Part shown: positions 51,126 to 63,010 of the stretch, piece by piece | Numbering within the stretch: the stretch's first letter is position 1 | Layout of the letters: each line of letters opens with the position of its first letter | NCBI GenBank assembly: GCA_028571685.1 | Contig: CM053158.1 | Location: 60,914,001 to 60,978,000, forward strand | From: Heterohyrax brucei | Taxonomy: Eukaryota; Chordata; Mammalia; Hyracoidea; Procaviidae | Reading direction: 5' to 3' | Length of the DNA: 64,000 nucleotides | Translations under genes and position numbers: made by a program | The notes under the pieces: model-generated | The model's input: the letters and a program-made list of their open reading frames with translations, nothing else | What the model was told of the DNA's origin: nothing | The model's database searches: none

Positions 51126-51302
51126 TAAAACAAACAAACAAAAACTCATTGCTCTTGAGTGGATTCTAACTCATAGTGATGCTATATATATAGGTCAGAG
51201 TGGAACTGCCCCATAGAGTTTCCAAGGGACATCTGGTGGATTTGAACTGTTGACGTTTGGTTATCAGCCATAGCACTTAACTACTACATCACCAGGGTTT
51301 CC
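51126..51302 (-). repeat. AfroSINE inside L1
   Basis: Reverse copy: AACTCATAGTGATGCTATAT, GCCCCATAGAGTTTCCAAGG, TGGATTTGAACTGTTGACG and CATCACCAGGGTTTCC. An (AAAC)n-type run at 51127-51142 is the reverse of the SINE 3' tail. Confidence 0.9.
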
Positions 51303-52255
51303 AGGTGATCCTAGTTGGATGGATTGACACCTGGGTTCTCAATTCTGTTCCACTGATCAATGTTTCTGTCATTGTACCAGTACCAAGCTGTTTTGACTAC
51401 CATAGCTGTATAGTAGGTTCTGAGGTCAGGTAGTGTGAGTCTTCCGGCTTTACGTATTCTTCTTAAGCAGTACTTTACTTATCTGGGGCTTTTTCCCTTT
51501 CTATATAAAGTTAATGATAAGTTTTTCTATCTCTTTAAAGAATGTTATTGATATTTGGATTGGGATTGCATTGTATTTGTGAATCACACTGGGTGGAATT
51601 ATCATTTTCACAATGTTGAGTCTACCTATCCATGAGCATGGCCTGTTTTTCGATTCATGTAGCTCTCTTGTGGTTTCTTGAAGTAGATTTTTGTGGTTTT
51701 CTTTGTATAGGTCTTTCATATCCCTGGTTAGATTTATTACTAAGTATTTTATTTTTTTAAGGACTATCACGAGTAGTATTGTTTTCCTGATTTCATTTTC
51801 ATCATTCTGTTAATTAGTATGTAGGAATCCATGTGATTTTTTAGAATGTTGATCTTATGTTGTGGTACTCTGCTGAATCTATTAGTTCTAGTAGCTTTCT
51901 CATGGAATCTTTTGAGTTTTCTGTATCTAATATTGTATCAACCACAAATGGGGACAGTCGTTACTAGTTTGGTTGCCCTTTATTACTTTTTCTTCCCTTA
52001 TTGCTCTAGCTAGGACATTGCAGCACAGTGTAAAGCAGGAATAGTGATTAACAGCGTCCTTATCTTGTTCCTTTTCTTAAGGGAAAGGTTTTCAGACCCT
52101 CTCCATGAAGAATTATATTGGCCATTGGTTTTGTGTAGATGATGTTTATTATGCTGAAAGATTTCCCTTCTATACCTATTTTATTGAGAGTTTTTGTCAG
52201 GAATGGGTGTTGGGCTTTGTCGAATGCCTTTTCTGCATGTTTTGAGATGATCATG

Positions 52256-52774
52256 TGTGTTGGTCATCTAGTGCTGCTATAAAAGAAATACCACAGGTGA
52301 ATGTCTTTAACAAAGTCAAGTGTTAATCTGTTGCAGTCAAATAGGTTAGAAGTCCAAATTCAGAGTGCTGGCTCCAGGGGAAGGCTTGCTTTCTCTGTCT
52401 CCGCAGAGGAGGGTTCTTGTAATGTATGAGTCTTTCATTGGTTTGGGAATATGTTAGTGCAGGAACCTCAGGTCCAAAGGACGTACTTTGCTCCTAGCAC
52501 TGGTTTCTTGGTGATATGAGGCTTTGTTGTCTCTCTTCTCACTTCTGTCTTTTATATCTCAAAAAACATTGGCTTAAGACACTATCTGGTTTTGTAGACC
52601 TAATCAATATAACCACTGCTAATGTATCTTATGAAATCATAGTGATAGAATTTGCAGCACATGGGAAAACTCTATCAAATGACAAAATGGTATACAGTCA
52701 TCCAATACTAGGAATCATGGCCCAGCCATAAAATTAATACACACATTTGGGGGGATATAGTTCAATGCATGACA
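52256..52774 (-). mobile_element. MaLR-type LTR inserted in L1
   Basis: Same family as 10233-10779: TAGTGCTGCTATAAAAGAAA on the left, then GGTCCAAAGGACGTAC, GGAATCATGGCCCAGCCATA and a G-run with TTCAATGCATGACA on the right. The flanks share ATCATGTG (52250-52257 and 52775-52782), a target duplication of 5-8 bp depending on where the LTR edge is set. Confidence 0.8.
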
Positions 52775-54624
52775 ATCATGTGATTCTTCTCTTTCCTTTG
52801 ATGAATGTGAGAGATTATGTTGATTGATTTTCTAATGTTGAATCATTGTTACATATCTAGTATGAATCCTACTTTGTTGTGGTGTATTAGTTTTTTGAAA
52901 TGGTGGTGAATTCTATTGGCTTAAATTTTGTTGAGAATTTTTGCATCTGTGTTCATGAGAGATACTGGTTTGTGATTTATTTATTTTTTGCAGTGTCTGT
53001 GCCTGATTTGGGTATCTGGGTTATGATGGCTTTATAGAATGAATCTCTTTCTTCTGTATGCTCTGAAATAGCTCTGAATGTTTCATAGAATTCTCTTGTG
53101 AGACCATCTTGGTCAAGACTTTTTTTTGTTTTATTTGTTTGGTTATGATTGAGTGAAAGTGTACAATCAAGATCAATTCCTCGTGGAGGGCTTTTTTGTT
53201 GTTGGAAGTTTTTTTAATAGCCTTTCCAATCTCTTCCCTTGTTATGGATATCTTCAGATTTTCATCATAATTTTGTGATAGTTTAGTACGTAATCTGTTT
53301 TTAGAAATGGGTTCATTTTCTCTAGGTTTTCAATTTTTGGAATATAGTTCTTCATAATACTCTGTTACTATCTTTTTTATTTCAGTGGAGTCTTCTGTTG
53401 TATCCTCTATGTCATTTTTTCTCTGTGACATTTCAGTCATCTCCTGTTTTTCTTTTGTTGGTTTGGCCAGTGTTTTGTCAGTTTTGTTGATCCTTTCAAA
53501 AAAAACAGCTTTTGGTTTTTATTGATCCTTTCTGTTGTTTTTATAGTCTGTATTTCATTTGTTTCTGCTCTGATCTTTGTTACTGTTTTTGTTCTGGTGC
53601 TTATGGGTCTCTTCTGCTGTTCTCTTTCCATTTGTGTGAGTTGTATAGCTAATGTTTTGATTTTTGTCCCTTTTTTCTTTTTTTATGTGTGCATATATTG
53701 CTATAGCTTGACCTTTGGGAACTGCCTTTGCTGTGTCCCAAAGGTTTTGGTATGGTGTGTTTCATTCTCATTTGATGCTGGGAATTTTTTTATTCCATCT
53801 CTCATTTTTGTGTTACCTAATGGTTTTTAAGCAGGGTGTTACTCAGTTTCCATGAAATGTTTTTTTTTTTTTCCTTGTTTTTTCTGTTGTTAATTTCCTT
53901 TTTGATGGTGTTATGGTCAGAGAAGATCCTTGGTATTATCTCCATGTTTTGGACTTTGTTGAGGTTGTTCTGTTGCCTAAGATGTGGTCATTTCTGGAGA
54001 GCATTCCATGTGTGTTGGAAAAGAGTGCATACTTAGCAGCTGTTGGCTGATCGTGCCCTTTAGCTGTTCTCTCTCTTTGTCGAGTTTATTTCTAGATGGT
54101 CTGTCCTTTACTGTGGGCGGTGTGTGAAGTATCCTACAATAAATATGTAGCTATCAATTTTTCTTTTCATTGTTATTAGAGTTTGTTTTATGTATTTTGG
54201 AGAGCTATGATTCAGTGCATTGATGTGTATTATGGTTAAGTTTTCATGATAAATTGTCCATTTAATCATTATGTAGTGCTCTTTGTGGTGGATTTTGTTT
54301 TAAAGTCTGTTTTATCTGAAATTAGCATTGCTACTCCTTTTCTTTTTTGGTAGCTATTTTTTTCCATTGTTTTGTTTTTAGTAAATTTATGTCTTTGTTT
54401 TTAAGGTGTGTCTCTTATACAACATATTGATAGATCCTGGTTTTTTAAATCTATTATGTCACTCACCATCTCCTTATGGGTGAATTCAGGCCATTTACAT
54501 GCAGTGCAGTTGTTCATAGATATGAGCTGTTGGCTGTCATTTTGTAGTGGGTTTTTTTGTGGTGCAGACTTTTCTTAGTACCTCTTACTCTTCTGTGCTA
54601 AGTACCTTTGGTTTATGCAGTTCT

Positions 54625-57270
54625 TTTGTTTTAGACAAGACAAAGGAATAAAGGACATCTGCATCAGCAAAGAAGAACTAAAAATCTCAAACTGATAGAA
54701 GAGTTCAGCAAAGTCTCAGGATACCTTTGTATCAACAATGAGATTATTAAGGAAGAGATTACCAAGTCAATACCATTTACTATAGCCCCAAAGAAGATCA
54801 AGTACCTAGGAATAAATTTAACCAGAGAAATAACAGACCTTTACAAAGAGACCTACAAACCCTAACTACAAGAAACTAAGAGAGACTTACATAATGGATA
54901 GGAAGACTTAGCATTGTGAAAATGTCTGTTTTACCCAAAGCAATCTACTTATATAATGCAATCCCAATACAAGTTCCAGTGACTATTTTTAATGAGATGG
55001 AAGAACAAATTACTAACTTTGTCTGGAAAGGGAGGAAGCCCAGGATAAGTAAAGCATTACTAAAGAAGAAGAACACAGTGGGAGGCCTCTCATTACCCGA
55101 CCTCAGAACGTATTACACTGCCACAGTAGTCAAAACAGCCTGGTACTGGTACAAAAACAGACTGATAGATCAGTAGAACAGAATCGAGACCCCAGAGATG
55201 ACGCCATCTGCCTATGAACAGTTGATATTCAACAAAGGCCCTAAGACATTAAACTGGGGTAAAAACAATATCTTCAACAAATAGTGCTGGCAGAATTAGA
55301 TGCCTGTCTGCAATAAATAGAAACAAGACCCATATCTTAAACACCTTATACAAAAACCAACTCAAACTTGATAAAAGACCTAAATATCAAATCTAAAACG
55401 ATAAAGCTCATCCAAGAGAAAGTAGGAACAACAATGGAAAGTTTGATGCGCAACGCAGAGAGACTTCAAAATCTGTCAAACAAACCACAGTTATCAGAAG
55501 ATAAAATAGATAAATGGAAACTACCAAGAATCAATCACTTTTGCTCATCCAAAGACTTTATTGATAGAATTAAAAAGCCACCTACAGAATGGGAAAAAAT
55601 ATATGGTAACTCTATGTCAGACTGACGCCTGATCTCCGTAGTCTATAAGGTACTACAAAATATCAATAAGAAAAAGATAAATCATCCAATTAAGTGATGG
55701 GCAAAGGAAATGGACAGATGCTTCTAAAGAGGAGATCCAGGCAGCCAAGACACACATGCGGACGTGCTCACAATCATTAGCTATTAAAGAAATTCAAATC
55801 AAAATGACAGTGAGAATACCATGTCACCCCAACACAGTTGGCCATGATCCGAAAAAAACACAAAACAACAAATGCTGGAGAAACTGTGGGGAATTGGAGC
55901 TCTCCTACACTGTTGATGGGATTGCAAAGTGGTACAACCTCTCTGGAAAGGAATCTGGTGCTCCTTGAAATAATGGATATAGGTATAGCATTTGACCCAG
56001 TAATTCCACTACTTGGAGTATATCCTGCAGAATCAAGGCCATTCACACCAACTGATACACGCACAGAAATATTCGTCACAGCATGGTCCACAACAGCACA
56101 AAGATGGAATCAACCCAGATGCCCAACAACAGAGGAACGGATAGGTAAACTATGGTATATGTACTCAGTGGGACACTATGTAATGGTAAAAGAACAATGA
56201 TAGCAGGCATTATCTCTTAACCTGGTTTCAACTGGAGTACATTATGCTGAGTGAAAGTAGTCAGCGACAAAAGGACAAATACTGTATGAGACCCCTACGA
56301 TAAGAACTTAAAAACAGACTCGTGCATAGAAGAAAAAACTCCTTGATGGCTGCAAGGGTGCAGAGGGAGGGAGGGTTGGGGGAAGGGTTTAGATTAGATA
56401 GTTAATAGAAATTTGGTTGGGTGAAATCAGTAACAGCACACATTAGAAAGAAGATCAATAATAACTGGACATCAACACAATTTGAGTACTCCTCCCATCT
56501 TAACCCAATATTGCAAGGACAGAGTGGCTGGGTCGGGGGGCCAGAGACCATGGTCTCAGGCAAAATCGAGGCCAATTGGCACAGCTAGTGTTTTGCTAAT
56601 GAGGAGTCTCTGTACCCCTCATCAGTGAGTGGCGTCTAGGGTATTAAAAGCTGCCAAGCTGCCATCTGAGGGTACAGCAAATGGTCCCAACTCAACAGAA
56701 ATGGATGATCACAGAGGACGAGAATGACATGGGGAAAAGAGAAACTAGAAGACAGACCCACATGAGTGTGTCTCTACATCAACTCATGACCAGAAGAACC
56801 AGATGGTGCCCTACCACCACCAGTAATAGCCAAGATGGAGCTCACAAAATTGAGTCTCACTGGCAACACAAGAATAAATAGGGGTGCACCCTGAGATCTC
56901 CACTAAGAGACTGCAGTTGATGGTCCAGGGACTTCGGGGTTCTCCTGGGAGCATGGCCACTGGCCCTGATGTTGCCCAGTCCATAAATCAGACAGCAATG
57001 GATTGGACTTGGCGTCGCAGGGTGACCGTATCTTGTGGGAATTTTATGGTTCTATGCATCTATAGGATGTCGTCCTGCTGACCTCTTGCTGGAGGAAGGG
57101 GAGTGGGTGAAGAGGAGGGGATAGGAGACTGTTGGGAGGATAGGATATGTATGGAGCAGAGAAGAGGGGTGTGCTGTCACTGGGCAGGGAGAGCAGTGGG
57201 AGCTGCATGTAAGTGAGCATGCAAATTTATAGGGAAATGTACATTTTCATTCAATCATCATAATAATAAT
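54625..57270 (+). mobile_element. L1 LINE, 5'-truncated, 3' half
   Basis: Plus-strand L1 beginning inside reverse transcriptase (GGACATCTGCATCAGCAAAG) and running through the ORF2 C-terminus (55756-56200: AKTHMRTCSQ-like text, GVYPAESRPFTPTDT) into a full 3' UTR (56340-57250) and an A/T-rich tail. It is the same subfamily as 2032-8285. The frame is broken in several places but reasonably preserved, so it is among the younger L1s here. Confidence 0.88.
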
Positions 57271-57274
57271 AAAT

Positions 57275-58170
57275 TAATAGAATCAGAATGCCCACGTACT
57301 TAACTGTGCCAAGTGGTTGGAAATATGCATTGAGCCTGTGGGCAGCGGAGGTCTCAGACTTGAGTGAGAAAACTAGAGAAAGCTAATGAAATCAAAACCT
57401 TCAGAACAGAATTTCAAATTCAGGTGGATTCTAGACTTTCTGGAACAAGGAGGCTGGGTGACACTGAAACTGTTGCTCTGAGATAATCTTTAAACTATAA
57501 AGCAAAAATGTCTTGTGAATTCATCTTAAAACAATAGCTTAGCGTAGCTGGTAAAGGATGTCTGCCTTGAGCATTATGCTCTTTTTAAGAACTATCTGTA
57601 TGAGATCAGAGTGGCAGATAGGAGCTTTAAGGGGCAGTTTATGTTAACAGGAAGGGAATGACTCAGAAAAGGATAGTTGCGAATGGTTGTACAACTCACA
57701 GAATGTAGTCAGGTCTTTGAAATGTATGTGTAGAATCTGTTGCGTTGATACATGTTTTTCAGTATAGATCCTCAGCAACAAGAAAATTGAAAAAAATTAG
57801 TAATGACAAAGGACTTAATTTCAAAACTGAGTGACTTAAAAAAACTGAGTTTGGATCAAATACTACATTAGTTAAATGCTAAATTCTAAAATTTGTAGTA
57901 TTTATTATCTTTTTGTTCTTTAATCAAGTTTAAGTTTGTTTTTAGCTTTCTTGACTGTTTTGTCTTAAAGGGAAAATTCATAATAATAAAATAGCACCGG
58001 TTCCAGTATTGTCTGTGTTAAAAAATTCTTAATATGTTCTTCAAAAGCTGTGAGATTTAAAGATAAATAAGCTGGAATTTATTTTTAAAAGTATTTAGCA
58101 CTCTTAGAAGAAAGGTACTAAGTGAACCGAAGGACATACTGCTGTTATACAGTTCTTTGTAGGGGTGATA
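57275..58170. other. GALNT11 intron, unique sequence
   Basis: AT-rich, no repeat or exon recognised. Confidence 0.6.
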
Positions 58171-58171
58171 C

Positions 58172-58313
58172 CAAACCAAAAACCCAGTGCCATCGAGTTG
58201 ATTCTGACTCATAGCAACCCTATAGGACAGAGTAAAACTGTTCCGTCGAGTTTCTAGCTGCCAGCCTTCTGCTAGCAGACGTAGCCCTTAACCACTGTGC
58301 CACCAGGGTTTCC
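58172..58313 (-). repeat. AfroSINE, slightly deleted
   Basis: Reverse copy with a well-kept 3' end (ACCAAACCAAAAACCCAGTG, CCATCGAGTTGATTCTGACT) and head (GCCACCAGGGTTTCC). A few tens of bases near the middle are missing. Confidence 0.92.
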
Positions 58314-58741
58314 AGTAGTGGTTATTATTTCTTAACTATTCTGAAGTGGAGTGTGATTTAATGAATCACTTTGAAACAAAGGATTTATATTTCAGTTTAT
58401 TTTAAATGAAACTTAAATACAGTCAACTGCATCATTCATTTTCATTTCTTCCACTCCCTATGGAAACCATTGTTTTAAGTTGTTATTGAAAGCAGTTCCT
58501 TGACTATTCGCTATTTCATAGTCTTTCAAAATAACTAGTCCTGTTGGCTAGAATTCCAACTTTTACCCTTCATTTCTTTCCTTTTTCTTCCTGGCCAGAT
58601 AAACTATTCTTTTAAAATAAAGCAGGTGGTTTAGTTGTGGATTTTAGCAAGTACCAAATATACTTTGATAGTAATTTTGAAGTGTCTTCGTACATCTTGC
58701 ATGTGGTTTGTGTGAATAATTGTGAGACTCTTTCTTTTCAG

Positions 58742-58867
58742 ATGATTTGAAAGGAGAGCTAGATGAGTATGTCCAAAAATACCTCTCTGGGAAGACTAAA
58801 GTAATAAGGAATAAGAAGCGTGAGGGACTGATTCGAGGAAGGATGATTGGAGCAGCCCATGCGACAG
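58742..58867 (+). CDS. GALNT11: GALNT11 fourth coding exon
   Basis: 126 nt, phase 1 in and out; acceptor TTTCTTTTCAG (ending 58741), donor GTAGGA at 58868. It encodes [18 protein letters not shown], then [17 protein letters not shown] and [16 protein letters not shown] is a conserved motif that helps bind UDP-GalNAc in the GT-A fold. The exon is intact. Confidence 0.96.
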
Positions 58868-60850
58868 GTAGGACTGAAGTTGGCTTTCTTCTGTAGCTCT
58901 GGGTGGGTGGCAGGAACTGTGTCTTCACAGAGGTTCTGGTGCCACGGAGGAATGTGAGGAATGGGGCATGCCAGCTGTAGAGGGGAGACCTGTTCCGAAC
59001 CCATTTCTCTGAAGCAGAGATTGCAAGGAGCTGGAGTCTGACTGTTGGTGCTGGCCTGTTGTCACAGTGCCTTTTGCTGTCAGTTACTTCCTATCGGGTA
59101 TGCTTCATGTCTTACTCACTCATGTAAGCAGAAAGCTCAGAATGAAAATGTTATCATACTTTTCTAAGTTCATAATACAAAGTTTACTGAAGTTTGTAAT
59201 AACAGAATTTAAGATAGTGTGCACACACCGCTTGATTTGAATTACGCTACTGTTCAAGTGTAGAATGCATATCTCTGTTGCTAGGTATCACAGTTTTACG
59301 TGGTAAAAGGGCATAACATTAGATAAGTGTACAAAGGGTTTTTGGTTTTGCTTTAATTTTCTCTCAGTACTTTTGATTCCATAGAGAAAAAGCTCTTTTT
59401 CCCCCGTCTTTTTCTGATAGAGCTTTAAAACCTTTCCAGCAGATACTTAACTCCTTTTTAAGAAATAAAGAACAGGTCTTCTGCTCAGGATATATGTGGT
59501 TAGCCTTCAGTGACATCATATTGGTTCCACTGCATTTATTTTTAGTAGTTGCTTTCTGTGTAAGGAAGGTGCACTGATAGTGCACTGATCAAAGCTCTTG
59601 GCTGCTAACCAGAAGGTAACCAGTCTGAATCCATCAGCTATTCCATGGCAGAAAGGTGAGGCTGTCTGCTTCTGTAAAGATTTACTGCCTTGAAACCTTA
59701 CGGAGCAGTCCACTCTGAATCAGAATCAACTTGATAGAAGTGGTTTCTACATGAGGTTGGTGACTGTGATTTTTATTTGTTATCTTGACCCAGAAAAAAA
59801 TTCTCTTAAAATAAATTTATTTATGTTGTAACAAATGAATCAATTTAAATATGTTAGGAGGTAGTACTATGGGTAGTGTGTAAAATTATGAAGGTAGTTT
59901 GAGAATGGCTAGATGTGGCAGGTACAGGCCCAGTGGTCACATATATGCTGAGTCCCTGTGCCCTCTTTTCTTCAGGATCACCTGTCACCAGGGGCGAGGT
60001 GATCTGCCCTGCCTGTCACCACCACTCCTGTATGTCGTGGCTTCCATTAAAATTAGGACTTCACTTCCAGAACTTTTCTTCCTCCCGCCTTTCCTTAAAT
60101 GTGTTGTTCGGTGCTGTCCTGTAGGTTCCAGCCTCTAGCGACTCTATGTACAGCAGAATGTAATGGATACTAATTGAATTCAAGCCTTATGGTATTTTCT
60201 AAAATTTCTAGTCAAATACGGATTACTGAGATGTCCGTGCTTAGTTACTGAAGGCAGCCAGGTAAGGACCAATGAAGTTGTGAGGTGTTTTAAAGCTTCT
60301 GCCACTTGAAACACTGTATTCTTACAATGTGAAGCTACTGTGAGCTGTTCCCCTCCCCCCCAGCTGACAGTGGCTATTTAGTTTTTTCTTTGCTATTTGT
60401 TGGTCCTCTTTCAAACTTTAGAGTCTGTTGGAAGCAAGCAGGTTCCTTGTAACAAGGTGTAATCTTACCTATTTAGTTAAATTGGCTTTAAATGAAAAAA
60501 ATAAAGGCAATGGATATATTTCTTCTGCTAAGGAAAGTGAATACTGTTCGTTGTAACTTACCCCATTGAACAACAGCTGGTGAGCTGCCTGCTATTTTAT
60601 TTTACATCCCCAACTTAAGACCCTTTATAAATGTTTAGCTGCATGACTAATTCACAGTCATCATTGAAAACTATTTCTCTCCTGTCGTTAATGAAATAGG
60701 AAGCATCTAATGCTCTAACTCATGTAAAATCTGTGTAGATGCATTTCATGGATAAACTTTTAGAAGTAGAATAATGGTATCTGATAGTCAGGCTCTAACT
60801 GCTCAGAGTAACCCTGTGGTTATCAGAGAAATTCTCTTTCCTGCTCACAG
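58868..60850. other. GALNT11 intron
   Basis: Mostly unique. It includes the AfroSINE at 59580-59747 and a short RTE-like fragment at about 60103-60165 (TAGCGACTCTATGTACAGCA). No other feature recognised. Confidence 0.6.
59580..59747 (+). repeat. AfroSINE, diverged
   Basis: CTCTTGGCTGCTAACCAGAA, CCAGTCTGAATCCATCAGC (B box), GCAGTCCACTCTGAATCAG and AATCAACTTGATAGAAGTGG. The central part is diverged or expanded. Confidence 0.82.
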
Positions 60851-60854
60851 TTGT

Positions 60855-61330
60855 CAGTATTGTTGTTAGGTGCCATCGAGTCAGTTCCGACTCATAGCGA
60901 CCCTGTGCATAACAGAATGAAATACTGCCCAGTCTTGCGCCATGTTCACAGTCGCTTTTATGCTTAAGCCCGTTGTTGCAGCCACTGTGTCAGTCCATCT
61001 CGTTGAGGGTCTGAGGCTGACCCTCCACTCTACCAAGCATGAAGCCCTTCTCCAGGGACTGATTCCCCCTGACATGTCCAAAGTAGGTAAGATGTGGTCT
61101 TGCCATCTTTGCTTCCAGGGAGCATGGTGGTTGTACTTGTTCCAGAACAGATGTGTTTGTTCTTTGGGTGGTCCATGGTGCATTCAGCATTCTTCTCCAG
61201 CACCACAATTCAAAGGCATCAGTTGATCTTCTGTCTTCTTTGTTCATTGTCCAGCTTTCACGAGCATATGAAGCGACTGAGAATACCATGGCTTGGGTCA
61301 GGCACACTGTAGTCTTCAAGGTGAAATCAG
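60855..61330 (-). mobile_element. RTE/BovB-type LINE, 3' end
   Basis: Minus-strand copy beginning with the tail TTGTTGTTAGGTGCCATCGA and GTTCCGACTCATAGCGACCC. It continues through the C-terminal coding part (minus-strand peptide SLTQAMVFSVASYA and FELWCWRRMLNAPWT) and ends near 61330. It is shorter but better preserved than the copies at 23160 and 37300. Confidence 0.92.
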
Positions 61331-62292
61331 TAAGGATAAAACTTTTATGATTTATATTTTGCTTTTACCAGCTGCCAAATACAGCCCCGTCCCCGTGAGG
61401 TATTCTTGTAAGTGCACTATGCCAGTTTTTTACAGTGACATGTGAAAAAAAAAAAACTGGTTTTTGTGATACTTATGAAAATATCTTGTCAGGGAGGGCC
61501 CAATTGGTAAGCAAACTTAGAAGGTCCAGGAACTTTGGGAGAATGAAACAGGAAAGGTAAGAAACAGAACAGCAAATGAGAGCGGGGAGTCGCGGTACTT
61601 CAGGAGACAATGCTAAGTCCCAGGGAGTGGAGGGCTGCGTCGCCGGTATCATAGATAACGTCAGGGTCAGACCAGCAGCACACAGTCTTCCCTCACTTTT
61701 GAGAGAATTGCCAACTTCACCAATAATCAGTATAATGAGGTTTCTGAGTTAACAATAAAAATGTGTTGTATTCACTATACTCTGTTTATTAAGGCAGAGA
61801 AATATATTCAGAATGTGTACAAAATTTGGAAACCTTGCAGTGTTAGTGGCTGTGTGTTATGGCTGCTAACCAAAAGGTTGGCAATTTGAATCCACCAGGC
61901 GCCCCTTGCAAACTCTGTGGGGGAGTTAATCAGTCTCCCAAAGAACTGAATTGGTATTGTGGAGCTCTGAATCTGTTTTTATTGAAGAGAACCTGAATTG
62001 TCTGATTTTTTTTGCTGGAGTTGTTGCGCATGTTATTTGTGTATGTTCTTCAGTTATATTGGTACACCTCAGGCAGTGTTCTTGGCTAAAGAACTTCCCC
62101 TGTTTGCAGTTAGCAGATGCCATGGTTTCATATTGTTTGGGGTGATTAGGTGTAGTGGCTGTGTTCTGTGTTCTATGCCACGTATCTTCTGGTTGAATTG
62201 TTAGCAGTATCTAAGTTGAGGTTGAATTGGTAGCAGTATCTAAGTTGAGAGTTTCTGAGCTCTCATGGACCTCTCTTGTTGTGTCTCTTCAG
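61331..62292. other. GALNT11 intron with a partial AfroSINE and a short tandem duplication
   Basis: Unique sequence plus a partial plus-strand AfroSINE at about 61840-61927 (GGCTGCTAACCAAAAGGTTG, TTTGAATCCACCAGGCGCC). A 29-bp tandem duplication lies at 62192-62249, and the acceptor TGTGTCTCTTCAG ends at 62292. Confidence 0.8.
62192..62249 (+). repeat. 29-bp tandem duplication just upstream of a GALNT11 exon
   Basis: Two copies (62192-62220 and 62221-62249) that differ at one base, each with GTATCTAAGTTGAG. The second copy ends 43 nt before the exon at 62293, next to where the intron branch point would be expected. Confidence 0.9.
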
Positions 62293-62542
62293 GAGAAGTT
62301 CTGGTGTTCCTTGATAGCCACTGTGAGGTCAATGAGATGTGGCTGCAGCCTTTGCTGGCTGCCATCCATGAGGACCCTCACACTGTTGTGTGCCCAGTGA
62401 TCGACATCATCAGTGCTGACACGCTCATGTACAGCTCATCTCCTGTTGTGCGAGGAGGGTTCAACTGGGGACTGCATTTCAAATGGGATCTCGTTCCCCC
62501 TGATGAGCTGGGAGGGCCTGAAGGAGCTACTGCACCAATCAA
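62293..62542 (+). CDS. GALNT11: GALNT11 fifth coding exon, metal-binding DSH motif
   Basis: 250 nt, phase 1 in and phase 2 out; acceptor ...CTCTTCAG, donor GTAAGG at 62543. It encodes [53 protein letters not shown] and [16 protein letters not shown], ending at TAPIK (Lys codon split AA|). DSH (residues 245-247, counted from the start at 25409) is the DXH motif that holds Mn2+ and the UDP diphosphate. [11 protein letters not shown] begins the Gal/GalNAc-T segment. The rest of the catalytic domain and the C-terminal ricin-type lectin domain are encoded beyond this window. Confidence 0.96.
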
Positions 62543-63010
62543 GTAAGGCTGCTGCTTTCTGTTGGAAAAATTAAAATATTTTAAAGGTAATTCCTTTTTC
62601 TTTGTAAGGAGAGAAAATCTTGGCCTGATTTGTTAGTGCATGGAAAATTCTGGGACACTTTACAAATTTAAATACACTCGGCCAAGTCCTAAGGAAAAGA
62701 AGGATATATGAATAAGAAATTGTCCCTGCATTTAGAGATTTATAGCTTGATGAGAATGGCGAATAAACAACATCCTGTAATAAACTGGTGCATAGGATGC
62801 TGTGAGAGTTTCCCATTTGTTGTGTTTTTTATGCCAAATGCCCTGGTTTATTGATTTGCTCATTAACTGATCCTTAATCCTTTGCTCATGTGAGTAACAC
62901 TGGGAAGAACATTTAACATGTGATGGAAACTTCTTCTGTGCTAAGGGTTTTTAAGGATAGAGTATGTTAGTGCAGTGTCAAAGTCGTTTCAGCTCTCGTC
63001 CATATTCCTT
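62543..63010. other. GALNT11 intron, unique sequence
   Basis: Starts with GTAAGG. No exon or repeat recognised. Confidence 0.7.

Larger units (their letters stand above)
49204..54620 (-). mobile_element. L1 LINE, long decayed copy with MaLR and AfroSINE insertions
   Basis: Minus-strand L1 with its 3' UTR at 49204-49930 and ORF2 from about 50100 to 54400, in many broken frames (RT-like pieces at 51500-51770 and 52060-52254; endonuclease region near 53900-54400). It is interrupted by an AfroSINE (51126-51302) and a MaLR-type LTR (52256-52774). The 5' end is lost at about 54620, where a plus-strand L1 begins head to head. Confidence 0.85.
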
